Assembly: GCA_963920705.1 (NCBI GenBank)
Contig: OY987225.1
Coordinates: forward strand, 16,881,492-16,945,491
DNA from: Odiellus spinosus
Taxonomy: Eukaryota; Arthropoda; Arachnida; Opiliones; Phalangiidae
Direction of reading: 5' to 3'
Length of the DNA: 64,000 nucleotides
Below the pieces are notes generated by a model, which saw nothing but the letters and a program-made list of their open reading frames with translations, made no database searches and was not told the DNA's origin. Positions 56,901 through 64,000 of this stretch are shown here, piece by piece. The position numbers were made by a program, and so were the translations under genes. Numbering within the stretch: the first letter of the stretch is position 1; the number at the start of each line of letters is the position of its first letter.

Positions 56901-58027
56901 GCATAGTGAAGACAAAGGCACTTTTGAGAGAAAAGATCTGGTTCCCGGGAATAGACGACGCAGTAGAGAAACTGATCAAGAATTGTCTTGCCTGTCAGTC
57001 TACGGTGAAAGAAAACCGCACGGTTCCTCTAAGCATGACACCCTTACCACAGAAAGCTTGGCAAAACCTGACCTTGGACTTTGCTGGACCTTTTCCAGAT
57101 GGGCGATATCTAATGGTTCTAATTGACGAACACTCGCGTTACCCAATAGTTCATGTCATAAATTCACTTACATGTTCGAATGTGGTAGGCAAATTGGAGA
57201 CAACTTTCGCGTTGTTTGGATTTCCGGAAAGTATCAAAACAGACAACGGACCTCCATTTAACGCCACGGCCTTTTCGAGTTGTATGAAAAACCTGGGATG
57301 CTATCACCATAAAATAACTAAACTTTGGCCTCAGGCGAATGGTGAAGTCGAAAGATTTATGCGAACATTAAATAAGTTTGTTCAGATCGCCAACTTGCAA
57401 GACCAATCCTGGAGTAAAGAGTTGCGATTGTTTCTAATTTCCTACAGAAGTACCCCACATTCAACAACGGGCAAATCTCCCAGTGAACTAATATTTGGTA
57501 GAACGATGAGAACCTGGTTTCCGGATACGGAAACAGCGAGACCGAAAGCTGAGGTAGACATCCGTCCAAAGGATCATGAACGGAAAGTCAAGATGAAGGC
57601 ATATGCGGATGAGAAAAGACATTCAAAATCCCATGATCTGAACGTAGGTGATTGGGTAATCGTCCGTCAACCAAAGAGAACCAAGCTCACTTCGTACTAT
57701 GACCCAAAACCCTATCGGATAACTGATGTAAAAGGCTCTTGGATAAAGGCAACTCGCAACGACCATTCGATTGAAAGGAATTGTTCGTTTTTCAAGAAAT
57801 TATCTCGAGAAGCGGCGGGCAAATGGATAACGGAAAACGAGGATGACGATCAAAACTGGGTCTCAAACAACAACGATATCCCAATTGCACCAGACCCTCC
57901 AAACATGGCAGTGTCACCTGAACGTCCGATATTAAGAGATCGAAGACTTCCTGCCAGAATCACAAGAGGGCAACTCCCCAAAAGATATGAGGGATTTGAA
58001 ATGAGACATTCAAGGCAACGTGAATGA
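53978..58027 (+). CDS. gag-pol: gag-pol polyprotein, Ty3/gypsy element 2
   Basis: A 1349-aa single ORF from ATG 53978, 45 nt past the LTR. Visible: capsid region at residues 1-220; zinc-knuckle cysteines CYNCGLDWPHQGKC and CSNCQKKNHFKRCC at ~231-270; aspartic protease with DSGA at 321; reverse transcriptase with FSKIDLNMGYHQ and catalytic DD at 605-606 (context ASDDILVYG); RNase H with VVDAS at ~752; integrase HHCC zinc finger from ~970 (HVGHQG ... CLACQ); triad D1034, D1089, E1125 (35 residues between the last two); basic C-terminal tail. It looks full length and catalytically complete. Domain order and motifs resemble the K02A2.6-type Ty3/gypsy elements widespread in invertebrates. Unlike element 1, gag and pol share one frame. 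Confidence 0.95.
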   Translation: MASLTLPSFPCFDPHTESTSMALRWTKWLARFAIFLEAMAVSNDARQRALLLHFAGEEVYDIFSTLPGTGTTYAEAVDKLTAYFAPQKNVEYEIYTFRQATQTPTESLDDFHTRLRKLSTFCVFHDVDKEIKSQIIQGTTMNRLRKNALRDPTLTLDKMLEAGRLYETSEKQASQMVRTEHTDTHHAEKIKVVRPRKSSNYGKGTNQTVASNIKNNGASNKKSTDGNSRKCYNCGLDWPHQGKCPALGKTCSNCQKKNHFKRCCQGTKSKSTNKVQRIKVEESGEDSEVATASFFSIETGIQESPKTTIHVNGRELVMTIDSGATVNVISTNTHTLLNLPVLQKTTIRLKAYGSDRFLPVSGRCKVWMSKGHRGVETYLYVVDCKSTPLLGYKTAMDLKILQVIGQVESKATQGDSKSIWKTKYPKLFNGVGKLKGYKAHLHIDESVPGKIQPHRRIPFALRKKVEQELEKLEEADIIEKVSGPTPWVSPIVVAPKLKEPDAIRMCIDMREANKAIKRERHITPTAEDILSAVNGSVMFSKIDLNMGYHQVELDEASRVVTTFTTHMGLRRYKRLFFGISSAAELFQDIIAEVVSGIPGVLNASDDILVYGQSVDDHDSSLNAVLKRLEESGLTVNEKKCQFRQTSLLFYGFWLTDKGVSADPAKIKAFTELHAPSTVEEVHSLLGMIQYCGRFIPDLATITFPIRQLLKKDSKWGWTTKHQGAFDTLKKLLADNIQLSYFNPSLPTNLVVDASPVGLGALLSQEKENKEIYIVAYASKALSEVERRYSQIERELLAVTWGMEHFHLFVYGTKFIVYTDHKPLIPILKKPHMRTSARLERLCLRTQQYDFELVYQRGKDNPSDYLSRHPIHSTNQDDLEEYVNFVVKQATPIALSNEDIVRATLADVTLNAISKALRNTGTSDKAWNSATLRPFKPVRHELSVHKSGIVLRGSRIIIPETFQARCLELAHVGHQGIVKTKALLREKIWFPGIDDAVEKLIKNCLACQSTVKENRTVPLSMTPLPQKAWQNLTLDFAGPFPDGRYLMVLIDEHSRYPIVHVINSLTCSNVVGKLETTFALFGFPESIKTDNGPPFNATAFSSCMKNLGCYHHKITKLWPQANGEVERFMRTLNKFVQIANLQDQSWSKELRLFLISYRSTPHSTTGKSPSELIFGRTMRTWFPDTETARPKAEVDIRPKDHERKVKMKAYADEKRHSKSHDLNVGDWVIVRQPKRTKLTSYYDPKPYRITDVKGSWIKATRNDHSIERNCSFFKKLSREAAGKWITENEDDDQNWVSNNNDIPIAPDPPNMAVSPERPILRDRRLPARITRGQLPKRYEGFEMRHSRQRE

Positions 58028-58093
58028 ATAGACTTTCAATTTAAGACAATTTCAGTATCTAGTGTATATATATAAAAAAAAAAAAAAATTGTT

Positions 58094-58100
58094 GAAGGGA
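58094..58100 (+). promoter_or_regulatory. Polypurine tract
   Basis: GAAGGGA directly before the 3' LTR; short but in the expected position. Confidence 0.6.
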
Positions 58101-58273
58101 TGTAATATTGTGAAAATATTATACTAGGTGGAGCCAGTAGCTCCACTCCTTAGAAAATCGGTACCTAGCGCGTGACAAGAGGTAAAGGAGTTAGTTCCCA
58201 CGCGAGAGGGGAAGAATAAAGAATGTTTATAAAAGTGCGGCCAATTTTCATGGTTTAGGCCCACAACACTACA
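58101..58273 (+). repeat. 3' LTR of Ty3/gypsy element 2 (173 bp)
   Basis: Matches the 5' LTR with one visible substitution; followed by AACAT. Confidence 0.93.
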
Positions 58274-58502
58274 AACATTATGCATAAATCCGCCTCAGCT
58301 TCAAATCTTATACACCAATTCCCCTTGAACTGGTTAAAAATTCACCGAGTATAATCGAAGTTATTATTGTCTTATCTCTTATCTAAATTATGTTGTTTCA
58401 ATCTTCCATACCCGTGTAAACGCACCTTTATTTAAGTTCTTCAATCCACCCCAAGTTTGCACCAGAGATAAGCCTATACTGCCCGTTATACCTTTGCTTT
58501 TT

Positions 58503-58534
58503 ACCTCCCCGAGTGAACTTGTTCACGGGGAGGT
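58503..58534 (+). repeat. Terminal hairpin of the nested element
   Basis: ACCTCCCC, GA, GTGAAC, TT, GTTCAC, GGGGAGGT. The first inner pair is G-C where elements II/III have C-G. Confidence 0.88.
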
Positions 58535-59572
58535 TTTACGTTCGTCGTGTCTGTGTGTCTGTGTGTGTGTGTCTGTCACTTCCGGTGTAAGCGGATATCC
58601 TGTGTACACTATTTCCGGATATCACGTGACCTAGCACGTAGAGCAAAAATCTTGGGACTCAAGACGTAAACATGCCATCTTATCGTTCAATTCCGTTCAA
58701 CGGGAATTCCTATAATCAGGCTGCCACATGGATAAGCTTCAGGTGTCGTGCGATTTTATGCAACCGTGGACGTCTCCCATTGCATATTATCGCCTTCCAC
58801 CATCCACATCAAACCTGGGCAGTTGAAGGCGATTATACACAATGGGACGTCTCCCACTGTTATAATCACCTCCGACCATCCTAACGCACCAAGGTTCAAC
58901 CTCCAGTTTCCGATCTCAGCGGGCCATATTAGCGAGGCGTCCCTCACTAATATGGTCCACATCAATCATCAACTCGCCCCCTCTACGGGTCAGATTTTCG
59001 TTCGTAGCTACACTGAGCGCCTGGTGTAATAACTACCTCCACAGCTTTAAGTTACAGATACCTAATAATGTTTTTCGATCGCCTTATATACCACTTTTTT
59101 TACACTAACGCGTTGTAGCCTTATGGCGTGGTATCTTTCAGTGAATTGAAACGAAATGTTCATTTAAACTATAATTAAAATTTCTTAAATTACTTAACTT
59201 AGTCTAATTAATAATTTCGCTGAAAATTAAATTAAAATTAAATGTTATTTTAGAAGATATTTAAGAAATTGTCTAAGAATTTTGTGAAATTTGTGTGTTC
59301 AATACCAGCTCGAGTTGGCAGCACGCGTTAAGCTATTTTCCATGTACCATTTAGTCCAAAAACATAGGTATAAAGGTATTGTAGGCTTAGGCTTGCTGCA
59401 AACTCAGGGTGGATTGGAAAACTAATACAGTTCAACTTCTACGCATATGGAAGTAGTCTTGTTTTTTAACTATTTTAATTGATTGATTTAATTTTTTAGC
59501 TTAGCCTCAGTTATTAAAATGTGTAGGTGTTATTTTTTTATTTTGTTTATCGCATATATAAAAGCGTGAAAT

Positions 59573-59608
59573 ACTATTTCGGCCGTCAGAGAATAAGCTG
59601 GGATCGAA
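59573..59608 (+). promoter_or_regulatory. Conserved TATA block of the element family
   Basis: CATATATAAAAGCGTGAAAT then ACTATTTCGGCCGTCA; counterpart of 48981-49014 on the minus strand. Confidence 0.5.
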
Positions 59609-62052
59609 GAGCTGGTTACCTTTTCGCTCGCCGTACCAATTCACTAGTGTGATGGTAATTCGACAGCGGCTCTTAGCTGCTTCGACTGGCGTTTCTCTCC
59701 GTGGAGTGATACCTCCTTTACCTCGGTGTCGAGGAGAACTAATACACGTGTGTTTGGGCTTCGTACTTGTACATAACCTTAAGGCCTGCGTAAAAGCCTC
59801 ATATAATGTAAGGTCTTATACGTGATTTGCACTTGACTTTTGGAGCGAATGTACCCGTATATCTAACTTAAACTTCTCCATTACCTACTTTGATTTTCAT
59901 GTACTTGAGTTCCGTGACTGGAATGTGCTTTAAACCCAATCTTTAATAATTCGCCATTGAATAACAAACCAACTATTACCACGTAGGATAGGAGACATGA
60001 TAATGGAGGTCTATATGTTGAATAACCTGCCACAAACTTGTTAATGCCTGTCGTTTATTTTCGGTGACATTTTAGCTAGTGTGTAGTCACGTAAAATAAC
60101 GTTTGTTTCACAACTTGTGTTGTACACTAAAGCCATGTATAGGTTCAATTTGATATAACATTTTGCCTTTTACGTTACTTGGTCTACAAATACTCTACAA
60201 CCGTCAAAATTCTGATATGGTTTTAAAAGAAGAACCTTGACCTTGTGTATTTAATCTCATATCGAGATTAAATGTTTTTCGCATCTAATTTTAATTGGTT
60301 TATCAATATGTTATTTGTATAGATATTTTTTTTAAGATTTTATATTTTTTAGATTAAAATAAATTTATTATTCAGGAAGATTTTGTAGAATCTAGTTCTC
60401 AGGATTACCGGTGTTGAAAATTTATTTTGCTAATGTTATCTTGATGTCTGTGTTTTCTGCCCGCTATTTGGTAGTGGTAAGATTAATATTTTTCATTTTA
60501 ATTAATTGACTTATTTGGCGTTTATTTGATAATTTGCTTTACTTAAATTGTTCGTGTAAGGGCTATTTTACATATTACCAAAGATTGCTAATTTCAGTTG
60601 TCTTAATTCTGATTTTTTTGTTTTAATACTGAATTATGGACTGGATTATTTATCTTGAAATCTATGTGGTTATATCTTATTTATTTTCCTTTTTTTCTCT
60701 AGTTAGGTTTGGTTTTAAGTAGAGAATTATTTAGGGTTTTGTTGGTATACTGAAGAAATGCATATAGGTTCAATGTGATATAATATTTTGCCTATTGGCG
60801 TTACTTGGTCTGCAAATACTCTAGAGCCTTCAAAATTATTATATGGTTTTAAAAGAAGAACCTTGACCTTGCTTATTTTACTCGATACGCATTTATATTA
60901 AAATTAATTCATTATTCAGCAAATTTTTTTTCCGACTCTGGTTCTCAAAATTTATTTTGAATTAAGTTTGATTCTTTTGCATTTAAATTTATCTTGATAA
61001 GAAGTATATTTTTGATCTGAATTATTGGTTTAATATATTTGGTGTTTAATTGAGATATTATTTCTTTTTGCTTTCAATCTTCGTCTTCCACAAATGCCAT
61101 AAATTTTAATATTTTAGGTAAGGTTAGGTTAGTTAACATCACGTGGTTGTCGGGGAGGTAATATTTTGGTTTCCCAACTTGTTCGAGTAAATGATATATA
61201 TTGAAAATAGCTTAGGCGCATGCTGTCAACTAAAACTGCCATTAATCGGTCAAATTTCTTTAAATTTTTGCATAAATTCTCAAATAACTTCTAAACTATC
61301 TCGAATTTTAAATTAATTTTTCGACTTTCTAATTAATTAGATTAAGATGAACCATTTTAATATTTTTAATTATAATATAAATTAATATTGCGTTTCATTG
61401 CCCTAAACAATATCAAACAAAATCACCCCATGAGGCTAATTTGCATACGTTCCAAAAAGATACTATATAAACCTTTCGAAAGGCTATATTAATCGAAGTA
61501 ACCGTGCGTGATGGCCATGAAGTTAGGGGGAAAACCCCCCCCCCCCTTTCAATGTCTTGCTGATTCTTGATCTCTAGGCGCTTGGCGACGCAATTTACCC
61601 ATTGGTGGGGCGATGTTTGGAGTCAGTGGAAGGTTGATGTGAACTGTACTAGTGGGGGACGCCTCGCTAGTATGGAACGCTGAGATCGGAAACTGGAGGT
61701 TGGACCTTGGTGCGGGGATGGTCGGAGGTGATTATGACAGTGGGAGACGTCCCATTGCTTGTAATCGCCTTCGGCTGTTCAGCATCGAGGTTCGACAGTA
61801 AAGTGGATGATGGAATGCGATGATGTGCAATGGGAGACGTCCTGTTGTATGTCTTTGCACGACACTTGAAACTCAATGTGGCAGCCACGCTTAAAGGAGG
61901 TAATTCCCCGGAATTGAACGATAAGCTGGTATGATTACGTCTCTAGACTTTTGGCTCCACGAGCTAGGTCACGTGACTTCCGTTTACACAGGATATCCGC
62001 TTACACACACAGACAGACACACAGACAGACACACAGACACGACCAGTGTAAC

Positions 62053-62086
62053 ACCTCCCCCTGAACTAAAGTTCAGTCGGGGAGGT
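62053..62086 (-). repeat. Terminal hairpin of element VI
   Basis: Exact reverse complement of the element II/III hairpin; adjoins host AAAAGTCACCC. A CA/GT microsatellite lies just before it (about 62003-62040). Confidence 0.88.
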
Positions 62087-62624
62087 AAAAAGTCACCCTA
62101 ACGTGATTCAAAAACGAAGCATTTTAATCTGGAGTAAAACGCGCTACAAGAGAATCTTCATGCCACAAGGTATCATTACTTAAACAAGGAAAAGTACTTT
62201 TACGAAAATAGAAGTGACCCGAACGTGACTCGAACACGCAGCCTTTTGATCTGGAGTCAAACGCGCTACTGTTGCGCCAACGGGCCAAGGGTTGCCAGCT
62301 CCATTACATGTAGTTCACATTTATTTCTAAAAAATCGAAAAGTACTACTTTTTCGAAAATAAAAGTGACCCGAACGTGATCCGAACACGCAGCCACTTGA
62401 TCTGGAGTCAAACGCGCTACCATTGCGCCATCGGGCTATTAGGAATGCGTTCCCTTTCATGTGGTACTCATTTATTATTTAAAAATCGAAGAGTACTACT
62501 TTTTGATATAAAAGTCACCCTAACGTGATTCGAAAACGAAGCATTTTAATCTGGAGTAAAACGCGCTTCATGCCACAAGGTATCATTACTTAAACATGGA
62601 AAAGTACTTTTACGAAAATAGAAG

Positions 62625-62696
62625 TGACCCGAACGTGACTCGAACACGCAGCCTTTTGATCTGGAGTCAAACGCGCTACCGTTGCGCCATCGGGCC
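62625..62696 (-). tRNA. tRNA-Trp(CCA), intact copy with AACGGTA D loop
   Basis: All stems pair, anticodon CCA, D loop AACGGTA and T loop TTCGAGT. With the 12110 copy it is the closest here to the general animal tRNA-Trp pattern and could be nearest to the founder gene. Trailer is CTTCTATTTTCG. Confidence 0.78.
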
Positions 62697-63220
62697 ATGG
62701 GTTGTCAGCTCCCTTACATGTAGTTCACATTTATTACTAAAAAATCTAAAAGTACTAATTTTTGAAATAAAAGTCACCCTAACGTGATTCGAAAACGCAA
62801 CCTTTTAATCCGGAGTACAACGCGCTACCATAGAGCCTTCATGCCACAAGGTATTAGCTTCCTTACATGTAGTACGCATTTATTACCTAAAAATCGAAAA
62901 GTACTTTTTCGAAAATAAAAGTGACCCGAACGTGATTCGAAAACGTAGCCTTTTGATCTGGAACCAAACGCGCTATCATAGCGCTATCGGGCCATGGGGT
63001 GCCTACTCCCTTACATGTAGTTCACATTTATTACCAAAAAATCGAAAAGTACTACTTTTTGAAATAAAAGTGACCCGAACGTGATTCGAACACGCAGCCT
63101 TTTGATCTGGAGTCATACGCGCTACCATTGCGCCAACGGGCCATGGGGTGTCAGCTACCTTACATGTAGTCATATTTATTACTAAAAAATCGAAAAGTAC
63201 TACTTTTTCAAAAATTGAAG

Positions 63221-63292
63221 TGACCCGAACGTGATTCGAACACGCAGCCTTTTGATCTGGAGTCAAACGCGCTACCATTGCGCCATCGGGCC
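63221..63292 (-). tRNA. tRNA-Trp(CCA), structurally intact copy
   Basis: Exact class A consensus over 72 nt with complete cloverleaf and CCA anticodon. The trailer is altered (CTTCAATTTTTG), with a T5 run about 6 nt past the tRNA. Confidence 0.8.
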
Positions 63293-63942
63293 ATGGTATG
63301 TCAGCTCCCTTACATGTAGTTCACATTTATTACTAAAAAATCTAAAAGTACTATTTTTTGAAATAAAAGTCACCCTAACGTGATTCGAAAACGCAACCTT
63401 TTATACCGGAGTACAACGCGCTACCATACAGCCTTCATGCCACAAGGCTTCAGCTTCCTTACATGTAGTACGCATTTATTACCTAAAAATCGAAAAGTAC
63501 TTTTTTGAAAATAAAAGTGACCCGAACGTGATTCGAAAACGTAGCCTTTTGATCTGGAGCCAAACGCTCTATCATAGCGCCATCGGGCCATGGTATGCCT
63601 ACTCCCTTACATGTAGTTCACATTTATTACCAAAAAGTCGAAAAGTACTACTTTTTGAAATAAAAATCACCCGAACGTGATTAAAAAACGCTACCTTTTA
63701 ATCTGGAGTACAACGCGCTACCATAGAGCCTTCATGCCACAAGGTATTAGCTTCCTTACATGTAGTACGCATTTATTACCTAAAAATCGAAAAGTTCTTT
63801 TTCGAAAATAAAAGTGACCCGAACGTGATTCGAACACGCAACCTTTTGATCTGGAGTCAAACGCGCTAACATTGCACCATCGGGCCATTGTACATGTAGT
63901 ACATTTTTGTTGTTAGAAAATCGAAGAGTACTACTTATTGAA

Positions 63943-64000
63943 ACAAGTTGGGAAACCAAAATATAACCTCCCCGACCCCGACATTAAGGTAATCGAACCT
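63943..64000 (-). mobile_element. Start of a further family element (VII), cut by the window end
   Basis: ACAAGTTGGGAAACCAAAAT then ATAACCTCCCCGACCCCGAC, matching the left end of element V (46251). The junction is again beside the T run of the monomer, here GAA|ACAAGTTG, with 2 bp of host apparently lost. Confidence 0.7.

Larger units (their letters stand above)
53760..58273 (+). mobile_element. Ty3/gypsy LTR retrotransposon 2 (intact-looking)
   Basis: A 4514-bp element with 173-bp LTRs (TGTAATATTG...CACTACA), 5-bp target duplication AACAT (53755-53759 and 58274-58278), a single uninterrupted gag-pol ORF and a polypurine tract. The LTRs differ at one visible position (AATCTG vs AATCGG), so it is young but older than element 1. 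The related locus at 47440-47625 shows the unoccupied site. Confidence 0.95.
58502..61182 (+). mobile_element. Helentron/HINE-like element nested in element VI
   Basis: Starts T-ACCTCCCCGA with a hairpin and ends TCGGGGAGGT-22 bp-CCCAACTTGT. It is inserted in the outer element between GCTTTT and TCGAGTAAATG. The same place in element V (about 49224) is the uninterrupted GCTTTTTGAACTAAATG, so no duplication was made and the target again is a CTTTTTGAA-like T run. It has a GT microsatellite at about 58550-58575, the GACGTCTCC block at about 58765-58880, a TATA block at 59573-59608 and internal direct repeats at 60120 and 60735. No long ORF. It is more diverged from II/III than they are from each other. 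Confidence 0.68.
51019..62087 (-). mobile_element. Helentron/HINE-like element VI, composite with nested insertions
   Basis: Left end ACAAGTTGGGAAACC, right end hairpin plus GGGGAGGTA; host TATGAAAT + AAAAGTCACCC is restored on removal. Subtracting a MITE (about 527 bp), Ty3/gypsy 2 with its duplication (4519 bp) and an inner family element (2681 bp) leaves about 3.3 kb, the normal family length. 51019-52640 is reversed 3' family sequence. 53392-53754 and 58279-58501 are internal family sequence, seen also at 47440-47625, with no ORF. 61183-62087 is the reversed 5' part with the GACGTCTCC block, and has a 13-15 base poly-C run at about 61537. Confidence 0.66.
62088..63942 (-). repeat. tRNA-Trp-derived satellite, block 7 (~12.6 monomers)
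   Basis: Same monomers, mixed classes, with intact CCA copies at 62625-62696 and 63221-63292. It ends CTACTTATTGAA where element VII begins. Confidence 0.92.

Overview
This window looks like a repeat-rich intergenic or heterochromatic region of an animal genome. It has no bacterial operons, no rRNA and no convincing host protein gene. It carries Ty3/gypsy LTR retrotransposons, rolling-circle-like DNA elements, a MITE, microsatellites and a tandem satellite. A ten-unit run of TTAGG/TTGGG at 48316-48365 is the arthropod-type telomere motif, so an arthropod or other invertebrate is possible, but this is a weak clue.

The dominant component, about 35 kb in seven blocks, is a satellite with a monomer of roughly 144-149 bp. 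Read on the minus strand, each monomer is a 72-nt tRNA-Trp(CCA) gene or pseudogene, then a Pol III-type T run, then a palindromic AT-rich spacer. I estimate about 240 monomers. Some fold into a complete cloverleaf with A box, B box and CCA anticodon; most fall into a few homogenised degenerate classes that alternate in higher-order repeats (577, about 1340 and 1583 bp). A few intact-looking copies have changed anticodons (UCA, CAA, GCA, ACU). The many short reading frames over these blocks are tRNA sequence read as protein.

Layout: satellite 1-17052; Helitron-like element I with a 195-bp-arm foldback and a FLYWCH-like ORF, 17053-19883; satellite 19884-22203; element II 22204-24490; satellite 24491-29833; element III 29834-33439; satellite 33440-41021; Ty3/gypsy element 1 at 41022-46137, inserted inside a tRNA-Trp unit; a 113-bp satellite stub; element V 46251-50002; satellite 50003-51018; composite element VI 51019-62087, holding a MITE, Ty3/gypsy element 2 (53760-58273) and a second full element of the same family (58502-61182); satellite 62088-63942; start of another element VII from 63943.

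Elements II, III, V, VI, its inner copy and VII form one non-autonomous family. Shared features are a 32-34 bp terminal hairpin with covarying stems, asymmetric terminal inverted repeats (ACCTCCCCGA at one end, TCGGGGAGGT about 22 bp inside the other), a GT microsatellite, no target duplication in the copies with both ends, and insertion into T runs. This fits Helitron2/Helentron (HINE/DINE-like) elements. All insertions into the satellite fall in the same ~25-bp stretch of the monomer, next to the tRNA 3' end. That clustering, together with the tRNA-Trp satellite itself, is the most unusual biology here.
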